DNA of 64,000 nucleotides from Leptotrichia sp. oral taxon 223 (GTDB lineage Bacteria; Fusobacteriota; Fusobacteriia; Fusobacteriales; Leptotrichiaceae): NCBI RefSeq assembly GCF_013394795.1, contig NZ_JABXYU010000001.1, positions 62,001 to 126,000 of the forward strand, read 5' to 3'. Shown piece by piece: positions 26,481 to 36,401 of this stretch (position 1 is its first letter; each line of letters starts with the position of its first letter). The notes under the pieces were generated by a model. It saw only the letters and a program-made list of their open reading frames with translations, ran no database searches and was not told where the DNA came from. The position numbers and the translations under genes were made by a program.

Positions 26481-26918
26481 TTAAATATTTGGTGAAATTG
26501 TCCCCTTTAACTGATCATAAACCCATCCACCTTTTTTATCCTTTTTCGTTACAATTCTATTGCTTCTTTCCCTCGAATCCTTTATACTTTCAGGAATTTC
26601 ATAAATTTTATCACTTCCATAAAAAGTCCCAAAATTATATGCTCCATCTGAACTTTTTACATTTTGCAAGCTATCTTCAAGTCCTGCCAAATTTGGATTA
26701 GAGCCTGTCTTTTCATTAAATTTTTTAATTGCATTCTGTAATTTTACAGTTTCTACCCGAATGTCAGCCGCTATAAGTTTGTCCACTTTTCTTGAAAACA
26801 AAATCACAACGTTAAATATCGCAATAAATACAACTACAAGAAAAGTTATACCACGAAGAACAATTTTTTTTGTCACCTTTGTCCTGCTATTTACATAATA
26901 ATCGTTATCAAAAGCCAT
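26481..26918 (-). CDS. pseudopilin-like single-pass membrane protein
   Basis: The 145-residue protein has a short charged N-terminus, one hydrophobic segment (ITFLVVVFIAIFNVVILF, about residues 29-46), a helix (VETVKLQNAIKKFNEKTG) and a small C-terminal region with GGWVYDQLKGTISPN. The helix-then-GGWVYD layout recalls major pseudopilins such as GspG, but there is no prepilin peptidase site (G followed by F-T-L-x-E) before the hydrophobic segment. No secretion genes are adjacent. Exact role unknown. Confidence 0.55.
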   Translation of the reverse strand: MAFDNDYYVNSRTKVTKKIVLRGITFLVVVFIAIFNVVILFSRKVDKLIAADIRVETVKLQNAIKKFNEKTGSNPNLAGLEDSLQNVKSSDGAYNFGTFYGSDKIYEIPESIKDSRERSNRIVTKKDKKGGWVYDQLKGTISPNI

Positions 26919-27091
26919 TTTCCCGCATGAAATTTACAAAATTTCTAATTTTATAATTATAATGATGTAAAAAATCACGCTCTCCTTCCTTCAGATTTTT
27001 TTATATCTCAAATTCTATGTTTTTCCTGCCTTACTTTTTCAAAATCAAATCTTCAATAGATTCAAGCTCCTAATAAAATAATCTCTTAAAT

Positions 27092-28213
27092 CTATTTTTT
27101 ATTTCTAAAAATTGACGACCTAACAACCACTTTCACATTTTTAGGAACTTTCAGCTGCACCTTCAGCGGACCTCTTTTAACATTTATCCAGCCCAGCCCT
27201 GCAATTACCAGCTCTTCATTTTCCTCAATTTCCACTTCATGAGTCACAAATTCATTTTGAAAATACTTTTCTTTTTCAGCTCCTTGTAAAATTTCAAAGT
27301 AATTTCCATTTAGCAAGGCTTCCACTCTTTCCTCACGAGCCACGTGAAACTTCACACTTTTTGAAGCATAAGCAGAAAAAATAGGTTTGCTTCCACTTTC
27401 CAGAAGTTCATTTCCCAATATTTTAAATCTGCAGAAAACATCAAACATAAATACCTGATTTTCTTCAAGTTTAAAAGTTTTTCGTGAAATTTCCCCAGCT
27501 GGCACCAGCTTTAACCCATTTTCAACACTAATCAAGTCAGAAATTCTTCCATCTGGAATAAGTCCAGGTGTGTCAATTATTGTGATTTCACTATTTGGAA
27601 TTTTATTGTTAATTGATTTTAAAGTGGTTCCAGAATATTTAGAAGTTGTTATTTTATTGTTCCCAAGAAGTAAATTTATAACTGATGATTTTCCAACATT
27701 TGAAACTCCAAGGACAGTTGCCTTCACTTTTTTGTTATGAAAAATATTTTTGATTTTTCTGATTATTCCATTTATTCCGTATTTATTTTTTACACTGATA
27801 AAAGCAATATCATCAGGCACAATGTCCTCTTCGGCAAGCCTATTCTTTACCCAGTTAGAAATTTCAGTTGGATGTATAAAGTCAGGCAGTAGATCTATTT
27901 TATTAATTAAAATTATTGATCTGTAATCTCTTAAATAATCCAAAATTTCCTCAGTAAACGAGCCTTCAAAATCAATAATATCAAATATTGGAAGTATTAT
28001 ATCAGATTTTTTCACACTTTTATTCACTTCCTTCAAATAATCTTCTCTGCTAAAATTATTTACAAGATTTTCCCCATAATTCTTAATTTTAAAACATCTC
28101 TGACAAAGTAAATTATCCTGCGTAATAAACTTTTCCTCTGGAACATACCCTTCCTTATTTTTATCCTCAAACTGCAGTTCAATTCCACAACCACTACATT
28201 TTTTTATAATCAA
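27092..28213 (-). CDS. yqeH: ribosome biogenesis GTPase YqeH
   Basis: The 373-residue circularly permuted GTPase opens with a zinc finger (KKCSGCGIELQ, LLCQRCFKIKNYG). The G motifs occur in permuted order: G4 INKIDLLP, G5, G1 GVSNVGKSSVINLLL, G3 IDTPGLIP. A C-terminal binding domain follows. YqeH assists assembly of the 30S subunit. The Xer recombinase gene lies 57 bases upstream on the same strand. Confidence 0.95.
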   Translation of the reverse strand: MIIKKCSGCGIELQFEDKNKEGYVPEEKFITQDNLLCQRCFKIKNYGENLVNNFSREDYLKEVNKSVKKSDIILPIFDIIDFEGSFTEEILDYLRDYRSIILINKIDLLPDFIHPTEISNWVKNRLAEEDIVPDDIAFISVKNKYGINGIIRKIKNIFHNKKVKATVLGVSNVGKSSVINLLLGNNKITTSKYSGTTLKSINNKIPNSEITIIDTPGLIPDGRISDLISVENGLKLVPAGEISRKTFKLEENQVFMFDVFCRFKILGNELLESGSKPIFSAYASKSVKFHVAREERVEALLNGNYFEILQGAEKEKYFQNEFVTHEVEIEENEELVIAGLGWINVKRGPLKVQLKVPKNVKVVVRSSIFRNKK

Positions 28214-28270
28214 AATTTCCTCCTATTTTTATCATTCCTCTTACATTAAAATTCAATTTTCTCAAATTCA

Positions 28271-29380
28271 TTATTCCTTAGCCAACGGGTGAGTGTTCAT
28301 ATAAATATCCCGCAAGAACGCCTTGCTCACATGTGTATAAACTTGCGTTGTAGCAATACTGCTATGCCCAAGCAATTCCTGCAAATATCGGATATCCACG
28401 CCGTTATTCAAAAGTTCCGTTGCAAATGAATGCCTAAATACATGTGGAGTTATTTCCTTTTGTATCCCCGCCTCATGTGCATGTGCCGAAATAAGCCTTC
28501 TTAGCGAACGTGTCGTCAATTTTTTCCCTTTACTGTTTACAATCAGTACTTCCCTGGTGTAGTTTTCATATTGCCTTTTCTTTTCCTCAATATATTTTAT
28601 AAGCCATTTCTTAGCATTTTCACTAAAAAAAGTTATCCGTTCCTTATCACCTTTTCCAATAACCCTGATTTCCCTCTCTTCAATATCAATCATAAATTCA
28701 CTTAGATTAATAAGCTCCATCGAACGAAGTCCACTAGAATAAAGCAGTTCAATAATCAACCTGTCTCTAATCCCAGTAATTTTTTCCGTACTTATAACAT
28801 GCCTTAACCTGTTCAAATCATCCCTGTTCAATACATTCGGCAGTTCCTTCTCAAATTTTGGCACATTTATATAAGCCGCCTTGTTCGTTTCAATTACTTT
28901 TATTTCCTGAAGATATTTAAAAAATGTCCTAAGTGCTGAAATCTTCCTATTTATAGTTCTTTTAGACACAGGCTTGACGCTTATTTTTTTATTTATTTCT
29001 TCCATATCCTCAATACTTTTTATCTTATCAATCTCTGTTTCTGTATCTTTAATTTCTACATTTTCAGCACTTTTCTCCGAACCTTGTTCCTTGTCCTCAT
29101 CTTTAGTCAGTCTTTTGGGAGAATTTAAATACGCAATAAAAGATCTGAATGTCATCATTTCAATTTCTTCAAAATTTCGAATTTCCTCATATTCATCCAG
29201 ATATTCCATAAACTGCAGTAAATCCCTCCGATAACTTCTAATTGTATTAAAGCTCTTACCAAGAATAACCTCTTCGTAATACAAGAATTTATCCACATAC
29301 ATCACAAGATTTTCATTTCTTATATTGTCTTTATTTCCAATGTCCTTTTCTTTCTCAACGTCTTTGTCACTATTATTCAT
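28271..29380 (-). CDS. XerC/XerD-type tyrosine recombinase with an acidic insertion
   Basis: The 369-residue tyrosine recombinase has a core-binding SAM-like domain (FLYYEEVILGKSFNTIRSYR) and a catalytic domain with R in YSSGLRSMELINL, HVFRHSFATELLNNG (H-x-x-R), LGHSSIATTQ and the nucleophile Tyr in VYTHVSKAF. Usual Xer proteins are about 300 residues. The excess is a Glu/Lys-rich insertion (about residues 90-150 in this frame) inside the N-terminal domain, plus a short N-terminal extension. The ATG at 29380 has GGAG 8 bases upstream. The position after dprA and topA is the usual Xer neighbourhood for chromosome dimer resolution. Confidence 0.88.
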   Translation of the reverse strand: MNNSDKDVEKEKDIGNKDNIRNENLVMYVDKFLYYEEVILGKSFNTIRSYRRDLLQFMEYLDEYEEIRNFEEIEMMTFRSFIAYLNSPKRLTKDEDKEQGSEKSAENVEIKDTETEIDKIKSIEDMEEINKKISVKPVSKRTINRKISALRTFFKYLQEIKVIETNKAAYINVPKFEKELPNVLNRDDLNRLRHVISTEKITGIRDRLIIELLYSSGLRSMELINLSEFMIDIEEREIRVIGKGDKERITFFSENAKKWLIKYIEEKKRQYENYTREVLIVNSKGKKLTTRSLRRLISAHAHEAGIQKEITPHVFRHSFATELLNNGVDIRYLQELLGHSSIATTQVYTHVSKAFLRDIYMNTHPLAKE

Positions 29381-29568
29381 TAAAACTTCTCCATTTATTA
29401 TAACACAATCATTCACAGCAATACAAATTAATTCACTTTTTTATTTAAAAAAATATCTAAAATCATACTTAAAATCTATGACAATCTGTATTATTCAATT
29501 TATTAGTCCGATAATAAAAAACGAAATAACTTTAAACTTAAATTTTAATAAATTAATTATTTTTTCTG

Positions 29569-31953
29569 TTATTTAGATTTCTTCACTGTAGATTTTCTAG
29601 TTATCGTTGTCTTTTTAGCCTTTCTAGATGTAGATTTTGCTTTAGTTGCTGTTTTTTTAGTCGCTTTTTTTGTAGTTTTCTTAGTTTTTTCAGCTTTTTC
29701 AGTCACTCTTGTAACTTTCCCAGTTTTTATATTTTTTATCGTTTTACATTCAGGATAGCCTGTACAAGCCAAAAATTTTCCAAATCTTCCAGTTTTTATT
29801 TCATACGGTTTTCCGCAAAATTCACAGACTCCTGCTTCTTCTATTATTTTTCTGTCAATCTCCTGCAACCGTTTCATTTCATCATTTATTTGTAATACTC
29901 CATCTAGCTCTATTACTGCGCCTTTTTTATACTTCTGCTTCAATTCAACTGGCAGCGACATTCTCTTTTCATCTTTTTCATAATTTTCACTTTCAAGATA
30001 TTCTCCAAATCGTCCAACTTTCAGCACATATCTGTTTCCATCCTCATCAAAATAATCAGTCAATATTCCCTTTTTATTATTCTGAAGTTTCTCCACTTCC
30101 TCTTTTACAAAGATTTCTCCCTTTTTAAGAGCCTCAGGCGATACTGCAATTCCCTTTAACGAAATTTTTTCCTTCTCATTTGATTCACTAATCAAGTATT
30201 TTCCATAAAGTCCAGTTTTTAAAACCATAGGATTGCCCTCTGAATCCAACACATCTGACACAACTCTACGATTTTTTATTTCATCAATTTCCTTCTCAAA
30301 CTTGTCAATATCCTTTTCCAGCGAGTCATAAAAAGTTCTCAAAAGCTGTATCCACTCAACTGTCCCTTCCTCAACCTTATCCAGCTCCTTTTCCATATTC
30401 GCCGTAAATTTCACATTCATAATGTCCTTAAAATTCTTGACGAGCTCATCCTTTACTTCGTATCCTAAATAAGTTGGATAAAAACGTTTTTCAATAAGTT
30501 CCACATATTCCCTTGCTTTCAGCGTTTCAACAATTGAAGCATAAGTTGATGGACGTCCAATCCCTTCCGATTCCAGTTTTTTTACAAGTGTCGCTTCGGA
30601 AAATCTTGTTGGAGGCTTTGTTATTCCTTCTTCCACATTCAATTTGTCTATTGGATGAACACTGCCTTCCTTTAATTCTGGAAAATCCCCAGTCTTAATT
30701 TCATCCTCATCTTTAAAAATCTTGTAATACCCATCAAAAATTACCTTGTTAATCGTCCCACGGAAACTGTAATCTCCATTCACGGCATTAATCTGCATCT
30801 GCTCATACTGCATTGCTGCAAACTGCGAAACTAGAAATCTGTCCCAAATCAATTTATACAGCCTGTACTGATCATTTGTCAGATAAGCTTTTATATTATC
30901 TGGGACTAAGTTAATATCAGATGGACGGATTCCTTCGTGGGCATCCTGAACATTTGATTTTGAATTTTTTACAATATATTTCCCTACATATTTTTCACCA
31001 TAATTTTTTGTAATGTAATCCTTTGCCATATTTATGGCATCGATTGAAATTCTCGTAGAATCGGTTCTCATATAAGTTATAAGCCCTTTATTTTCACCAT
31101 TAATGGCAAGCCCTTCATACAGCTGTTGTGCTATTCTCATCGTTTTACTCGCACCATACCCAAGATATGATGAAGCAAGCTGCTGCAAGGTACTTGTCTT
31201 AAATACCAGCGGCGGCCTTTGAGATTTTTTCTTAACTTCTATTTTCTCAAGCGTCAATGATTCATTTTTTAAGTCTTTTTTTAATTTTTTTACAACTTTT
31301 TCATTAAAGATTTTATCCACTTTTTCATCTACAATTTTTACTAAATTAAGATTAATATCTTTTTCAATTAATGCACTTACTTCCCAATATTTTTGCGGTA
31401 TAAACGCATTTATCTCGTCTTCCAGGTCACAAATCAGCTTTAATGCAACCGACTGTACACGTCCAGCACTGGCGTTACGATTAATTATTTTCCACAAAAG
31501 CGGACTTATTTTATATCCCACAATTCTATCGAGCAATCTTCTAGCCTGCTGTGCATTCACAAGATTGTCATTAATATCTCTCGGATTCTTAATCGCATTA
31601 TTTACAGCCGTCTTCGTTATTTCATTAAACTCAATCCTTTTTACTTTATCAGGCTGCTTAATATAATTAGAAATGTGCCAAGCTATCGCTTCCCCTTCCC
31701 TATCCTGATCCGATGCCAGATAAACAGCACTTGCACCTTTCGATTTTTCCTTTAATTTCTTTAAAACTTCACCTTTCCCCTTTATAACCTTATACTGTGG
31801 CTCAAAATTATTTTCCACATCTATCCCAATTTTTGTTTTTGGTAAATCAATAACATGCCCATAAGATGCAACAACCTCATAATTTCTGCCAAGTATCTTT
31901 TCAATGGTTTTTGCTTTTGACGGTGACTCAACAATAACTAACTTTTTAGCCAA
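29569..31953 (-). CDS. topA: DNA topoisomerase I
   Basis: This type IA topoisomerase of 794 residues relaxes negative supercoils. A Toprim domain opens the protein (KLVIVESPSKAKTIEKILG, DQDREGEAIAWHI), the active-site Tyr lies in GLITYMRTDSTRIS, and the C-terminus has one clear zinc ribbon (CEFCGKPYEIKTGRFGKF, ACTGYPECK). The final 40 residues are a Lys/Thr-rich tail (KKTTKKATKKTATKAK) that should help DNA binding. It lies in the conserved dprA-topA-xer order. Confidence 0.97.
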   Translation of the reverse strand: MAKKLVIVESPSKAKTIEKILGRNYEVVASYGHVIDLPKTKIGIDVENNFEPQYKVIKGKGEVLKKLKEKSKGASAVYLASDQDREGEAIAWHISNYIKQPDKVKRIEFNEITKTAVNNAIKNPRDINDNLVNAQQARRLLDRIVGYKISPLLWKIINRNASAGRVQSVALKLICDLEDEINAFIPQKYWEVSALIEKDINLNLVKIVDEKVDKIFNEKVVKKLKKDLKNESLTLEKIEVKKKSQRPPLVFKTSTLQQLASSYLGYGASKTMRIAQQLYEGLAINGENKGLITYMRTDSTRISIDAINMAKDYITKNYGEKYVGKYIVKNSKSNVQDAHEGIRPSDINLVPDNIKAYLTNDQYRLYKLIWDRFLVSQFAAMQYEQMQINAVNGDYSFRGTINKVIFDGYYKIFKDEDEIKTGDFPELKEGSVHPIDKLNVEEGITKPPTRFSEATLVKKLESEGIGRPSTYASIVETLKAREYVELIEKRFYPTYLGYEVKDELVKNFKDIMNVKFTANMEKELDKVEEGTVEWIQLLRTFYDSLEKDIDKFEKEIDEIKNRRVVSDVLDSEGNPMVLKTGLYGKYLISESNEKEKISLKGIAVSPEALKKGEIFVKEEVEKLQNNKKGILTDYFDEDGNRYVLKVGRFGEYLESENYEKDEKRMSLPVELKQKYKKGAVIELDGVLQINDEMKRLQEIDRKIIEEAGVCEFCGKPYEIKTGRFGKFLACTGYPECKTIKNIKTGKVTRVTEKAEKTKKTTKKATKKTATKAKSTSRKAKKTTITRKSTVKKSK

Positions 31954-32021
31954 CTCTATTTTCTCCTTATTCCTTTGTTTATTATAAATAGTTTTTATTT
32001 TTAAAATTATTTTCTAAATTC

Positions 32022-32729
32022 TTATAATTTCACTTTATATTTTCTATTTTCTTCAATTAAATATACTGGTTCTATTCCCATTTTTTCCATTAATTTTTTT
32101 AAATTTTTCCTGTCTTCCTGCATTTCCTTATACTGCATTCCTTCAAAAAATACAAGTGGAGAGGCTTTAACTATCGTATCTTTTGGTAATCCAAAATCTT
32201 TTAAAAGTTTATCTTTATTTACAATTTTTAAATAGGTATAAACTTCTAACAGACATTTTAACATAGTTTCTTTACTATCAGATTTTTTTAATTCTAAGAT
32301 TCTCAAAGTGTTAGCATCTTCATTATAGGCAAGCAAATCTATTTTACCAGCATCATCTGTTTGTATATTTTTTAAAGGTGTCTGATAATCTATAATTTTC
32401 CCAATTTTATCAAAAATTTCTCCTTTATTTTGCGAATAATCAAATAATTTCATAGCAATTTTTTCTTCTACACGATTTGAGTTTTGATTTTTAATTTTTC
32501 CGTCATGGCTCTCTATTCTATAACTTCCTTCTCTATTTATTAGCTTTATCTTATTAAATAATTCAACGTGACTCAACAGCCATTCTGCAGCAATTTCTGT
32601 ATAATATTCTTTTGAATCTTTTGTTTTCCCTGCATAGTTTACAAACTCTTGTTTATAAAAGCTTCTAATATCAGATTTTATTTTCTCCATCATTTCTAAA
32701 ATTTCATTTTTTGAATACTTGGTTGCCAT
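32022..32729 (-). CDS. PD-(D/E)XK nuclease-like protein of unknown role
   Basis: The 235-residue protein carries a restriction-nuclease-like core: GKIDLLAYNEDANTLRILEL followed by KKSD, giving the D-x(n)-E-x-K pattern, with an upstream acidic helix (RVEEKIAMKLFDYS). The N-terminal part (KIKSDIRSFYKQEFVNYAGK) looks like a non-catalytic helical region. I do not recognise a specific family. It sits between dprA (40 bases upstream) and topA (about 70 bases downstream), a site normally occupied directly by topA, so it is an insertion into a conserved gene order. Possible roles are DNA repair, competence or defence. Confidence 0.6.
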   Translation of the reverse strand: MATKYSKNEILEMMEKIKSDIRSFYKQEFVNYAGKTKDSKEYYTEIAAEWLLSHVELFNKIKLINREGSYRIESHDGKIKNQNSNRVEEKIAMKLFDYSQNKGEIFDKIGKIIDYQTPLKNIQTDDAGKIDLLAYNEDANTLRILELKKSDSKETMLKCLLEVYTYLKIVNKDKLLKDFGLPKDTIVKASPLVFFEGMQYKEMQEDRKNLKKLMEKMGIEPVYLIEENRKYKVKL

Positions 32730-32769
32730 ATTATTCCTTCCCTAAATCTCGTATATTTTCTTGCTCTAA

Positions 32770-33861
32770 TTATACTATCCTTATATACTTCGCCCCATTT
32801 GTTTCTGTAATTAATCCTCTTATTTTCAAGCTCATAATTATTGAAAACAGCTTATTTTTCTCAATTTTTTCTTTCACATTCTGCAATATTTGCTCAAAGC
32901 TTGTTTCTTCGGTTATTGCTTCAAATACAGTTTGTTCCTCTTCTGTCAGTTTTTGTAATTTGCTTTTTTCTTTTTTTATATCCCACAAAAACTCTTCAGC
33001 AATGTCATTTCCGCAAGCTACTAACTTTGCCTTATTATTTTTTATTAAATCGTTACAGCCTTCAAAAGATGGGTAATTTATAAATCCAGGTACGGCAAAA
33101 ACTTCACGGTTCATGCTAAAAGCCAGTTCCGCTGTAATTAATGCGCCACCTTTTTTGAAACTTTCGGCTACGAGAACTCCATCTGACATTCCTGCTATAA
33201 TTCGGTTCCTTCTGGGAAAAGTCCATCTTGTAGGCTGCGTTCCGAGCGGATATTCGCTCATAATTGTACCAACTTCACCTATTCTTTCCCATAAACCACG
33301 GTTTTCGTATGGATAAACTACATCCAGCCCTGTTCCTACCACTGACACAACTTCTATTCCCTTATCCAGTGCAGTTTTTAGCGCAATTGTATCTATCCCG
33401 TCAGCAAGTCCGCTAATTACAGTTACATCATAGTTTACAAGCTCATTTACAATTTTTTCACAGGCTGTCTTTCCAAATTTTGTTGCCCGCCGTGTTCCCA
33501 CAACTCCGATATTTCGCTTATTATCTACTAAAATCTTACCTTTGTCAATTTTTATTTTATCGTAATCTTTTAATTTTTTCCCCTTTAAATACAAAAAGAC
33601 TGGAAAATCTTTTATTTCCTTCAATTTTTTTGGATATTCCTTGTCATTTGCGCTTATTATTCTTATTCTGTTTCGTTCGTAAAGCTCCAGCCTGTCTTTC
33701 ATATCAATTTTCATTGCTTCTTCCAGCTGATTTTTTAATTCGTCATTAAACAATTTAAAATTTTCTTCATAAAATAATTCTTCAAAATCTTGAAAAATTA
33801 ACATAAGTTTTTTTATATGAGCATTTTTCATCCCATATTCCTTTAGTCTAAGCCATTCCAC
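32770..33861 (-). CDS. dprA: DNA-processing protein DprA
   Basis: The 363-residue DprA/Smf protein loads RecA on single-stranded DNA taken up during transformation. Its Rossmann-like core shows VGTRRATKFGKTACEKIV, TVISGLADGIDTIAL, VVSVVGTGLDVVYP, FPRRNRIIAGMSDGVLVAES and KKGGALITAELA. A C-terminal winged-helix-like segment follows. It is the first gene of dprA-(nuclease-like)-topA-xer and lies 18 bases after the TPR-protein gene. Confidence 0.95.
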   Translation of the reverse strand: MEWLRLKEYGMKNAHIKKLMLIFQDFEELFYEENFKLFNDELKNQLEEAMKIDMKDRLELYERNRIRIISANDKEYPKKLKEIKDFPVFLYLKGKKLKDYDKIKIDKGKILVDNKRNIGVVGTRRATKFGKTACEKIVNELVNYDVTVISGLADGIDTIALKTALDKGIEVVSVVGTGLDVVYPYENRGLWERIGEVGTIMSEYPLGTQPTRWTFPRRNRIIAGMSDGVLVAESFKKGGALITAELAFSMNREVFAVPGFINYPSFEGCNDLIKNNKAKLVACGNDIAEEFLWDIKKEKSKLQKLTEEEQTVFEAITEETSFEQILQNVKEKIEKNKLFSIIMSLKIRGLITETNGAKYIRIV

Positions 33862-33879
33862 AATAATCCCCCCTATTTT

Positions 33880-34569
33880 TTATTTTGAACCAGCTAATAT
33901 TTCATTTAATACTGCGATTTCTTTTTTTACCTCGTCATTAGCATATTTTGAATTATAATCTCGCAAATATCCTAACGCCTTTGAAAAATCCCCTTTTGAT
34001 TTGTAGGCAATACCTATCCCAAGTTTTGCTTCCGCCTGATTTTCATCCTGCGATAATATTCTAGTATAATAGTCAATTGACTTGTCATTATCTCCCATTA
34101 ATCGTGAACCAATTGCAATTACATACATTACAGGAATGTCAGGCGCCTCATCCTTTAGTGCCAGATTTACTGCTTTTTCATAAAGTCCGTCACGAAAGTA
34201 AAGCTGTGCCATCCTGAATGTGGCTGATGAACTTTTTTTGGCAAGTGTAGCATTTTCATAATTGGCATAGGAATCATATTTTGCCTCAGTTGATATGTCT
34301 TCAGTCTGTGTTGCCGGCATAGTTCCTGTGTCAACAGTCTTTTTTTCCTCTTTAGGCTTACTTTTCTCATTCCCATGCTCAAGCGCCTTTTTTGTATCGT
34401 CATCAGCTTCGGTTGTTGGCGGTACTGCCGGCACTCTTTCCTCTTCAACAGTTGTCGCATCACCGCCGCTATTAGTGCCTACGTTTTCTGCAATGTAGTA
34501 GTTTGCCTTTACTACAGTTGTAAAGGAAAGCAGCAGCATTCCCATTATTATTCTTCTTAATTTCTCCAT
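33880..34569 (-). CDS. exported TPR-repeat protein
   Basis: The 229-residue protein has a signal peptide (KLRRIIMGMLLLSFTTVVKA), a disordered Thr/Glu/Lys-rich linker of about 60 residues, and three or so tetratricopeptide-like repeats (FRMAQLYFRDGLYEKAVNLA, DKSIDYYTRILSQDENQAEA, GDFSKALGYLRDYNSKY). The layout recalls periplasmic scaffold proteins such as the CpoB/YbgF type, but no tol or pal gene is near. The ATG at 34569 is set by AGGAGG five bases upstream; a longer frame lacks such a site. Confidence 0.75.
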   Translation of the reverse strand: MEKLRRIIMGMLLLSFTTVVKANYYIAENVGTNSGGDATTVEEERVPAVPPTTEADDDTKKALEHGNEKSKPKEEKKTVDTGTMPATQTEDISTEAKYDSYANYENATLAKKSSSATFRMAQLYFRDGLYEKAVNLALKDEAPDIPVMYVIAIGSRLMGDNDKSIDYYTRILSQDENQAEAKLGIGIAYKSKGDFSKALGYLRDYNSKYANDEVKKEIAVLNEILAGSK

Positions 34570-34767
34570 TTTTCCCTCCTGACTGCATAATTTTGATATT
34601 ATACAACATCCTAAAATCAATAAATTTATTTAATCAAAAATTTTAATTTCAGATTTCAAAGTATTCTCACTTAAATTATACACAAAAAACACATCTCTTA
34701 TATTTGTCTTTTCTTTGAATATGGTTTTAATATTTTGTCAAGCTGAATTTGAGGATTAAAGATTAAA

Positions 34768-36168
34768 TTAGAATTCCAAATTTTTAGTAGTTCTTGGGAA
34801 TGGAATCACGTCTCTTATATTCGTCATTCCAGTAATGTACATAAGCATTCTGTCAAACCCAAGTCCAAATCCTGAATGTGGCACGCTTCCATATTTTCTC
34901 AAGTCTAAGTACCACCAGTAGTCTTCCTCTTTTAATCCCATTTCGTGAATTTTTCCCAAAAGAGTTTCATAATCATCTTCCCTTTGACTTCCTCCTACAA
35001 TTTCCCCAATTCCTGGCGCCAATAAGTCAACCGCCCTTACAGTTTTTCCATCTTCATTCAACTTCATATAAAACGCTTTTATGTCTTTTGGATAATCAGT
35101 TACAAATACAGGCTTTTTAAAATGTTTTTCCGCCAAATATCTCTCATGTTCAGTTTGAAGATCAATTCCCCATTCCACTTCATATTCAAACTTCTGTTTT
35201 GAATTTTTCAAAATTTCAATGGCTTCTGTATAAGTAATCCTTCCAAACTCATTATTTACCAAAGTGTCAAGCCTATTAAACAAATCCTTGTCTACAAATT
35301 TATTAAAAAATTCCATTTCTTCCTTGGCGTTTTCCCTTACATAAGTTACGATATATTTTATCATTTCCTCAATGACATCCATATTTACATCCAAGTCTGC
35401 AAATGCAATTTCAGGCTCCATCATCCAAAACTCCGCAGCGTGTTTTGGAGTATTAGATTTTTCAGCCCTGAATGTAGGCCCAAAAGTATACGTATTTTTA
35501 AATGCACTTGCAAAAGTTTCAACATTTAACTGCCCGCTCACTGTAAGATTTGCCTCTTTCCCGAAGAAATCCTGCTTAAAGTCAATGCTTCCATTTTCAG
35601 TTTTTGGAACATTGTTTATATCAAGTGTCGTAAGCCTAAACATTTCTCCAGCACCTTCCGCATCGCTTCCAGTAATTATCGGAGTTTGCACATACACAAA
35701 GTTCTTTTCCTGAAAGAATTTATGAATCGCATAAGACAAAATTGAACGCACTCTGAAAGTTGCAAAAAACGCATTAGTTCTAGGACGCAAATGTGCAATC
35801 GTTCTCAAGAATTCAAATGTATGTCTTTTATTTTGCAACGGATAATCTGAATCAGCTTTTTGGTAAACAGAAATTTTTGTCGCCTTAATTTCATAATCCT
35901 GCCCTTTCCCCAAAGATTCCACTACAATTCCTGTAACTTTAACAGAAGTCGAAATTGTAAGTTTAGAAATTTCCTCAAAATTTTCCAGCTCTTCATCAAA
36001 CACAACTTGTATCCCTGTAAAAAAAGTCCCGTCATTCAGTTCAATAAACCCAAAGTTCTTCTGGCTTCTAATCTTTTTCACCCATCCATTAATTTCAATT
36101 TCTTTTACCAAATACTCTTTTGTATTCTTCTGAAGTTCTCTTAATTCTAACAACATATATTTCTGCAT
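34768..36168 (-). CDS. asnS: asparaginyl-tRNA synthetase
   Basis: This class IIb synthetase of 466 residues charges tRNA-Asn. An N-terminal OB fold binds the anticodon ([20 protein letters not shown]); the catalytic core has motif 2 [21 protein letters not shown] (first 20 typical) and motif 3 [16 protein letters not shown]. The start is either ATG 36168 or ATG 36156; neither has a clear ribosome binding site at normal spacing. No T-box leader is visible upstream. Confidence 0.96.
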   Translation of the reverse strand: MQKYMLLELRELQKNTKEYLVKEIEINGWVKKIRSQKNFGFIELNDGTFFTGIQVVFDEELENFEEISKLTISTSVKVTGIVVESLGKGQDYEIKATKISVYQKADSDYPLQNKRHTFEFLRTIAHLRPRTNAFFATFRVRSILSYAIHKFFQEKNFVYVQTPIITGSDAEGAGEMFRLTTLDINNVPKTENGSIDFKQDFFGKEANLTVSGQLNVETFASAFKNTYTFGPTFRAEKSNTPKHAAEFWMMEPEIAFADLDVNMDVIEEMIKYIVTYVRENAKEEMEFFNKFVDKDLFNRLDTLVNNEFGRITYTEAIEILKNSKQKFEYEVEWGIDLQTEHERYLAEKHFKKPVFVTDYPKDIKAFYMKLNEDGKTVRAVDLLAPGIGEIVGGSQREDDYETLLGKIHEMGLKEEDYWWYLDLRKYGSVPHSGFGLGFDRMLMYITGMTNIRDVIPFPRTTKNLEF

Positions 36169-36258
36169 GAAAAATTATAATAATTTATACAAAATTCACA
36201 CAGCTCCTTTCTTTAATTTTTACTCTATAAATTTTTATTTATTCTTCTATATTTTCAT

Positions 36259-36267
36259 ATTATAACA
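36259..36267 (-). promoter_or_regulatory. extended -10 promoter upstream of asnS
   Basis: On the minus strand, TGTTATAAT (TG-N-TATAAT) occurs about 90 bases before asnS. No good -35 is seen at 17 bases, consistent with an extended -10 promoter. Confidence 0.45.
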
Positions 36268-36401
36268 CAAATTCCTATATATTTTAATAATAAATTTGAA
36301 AATTTGTTTCATATTTGAGGTTGAAATTACACTGTATCTCTATTTTTATACTTTTTATCATAAAATTAAACTCATTTTTTACATGATTATGCTATTATAT
36401 G

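Noticed and set aside
36169-36401. Possible T-box leader upstream of asnS
   Set aside because: I found no T-box sequence (TGGNACCGCG type) or antiterminator; only an extended -10 promoter is visible.
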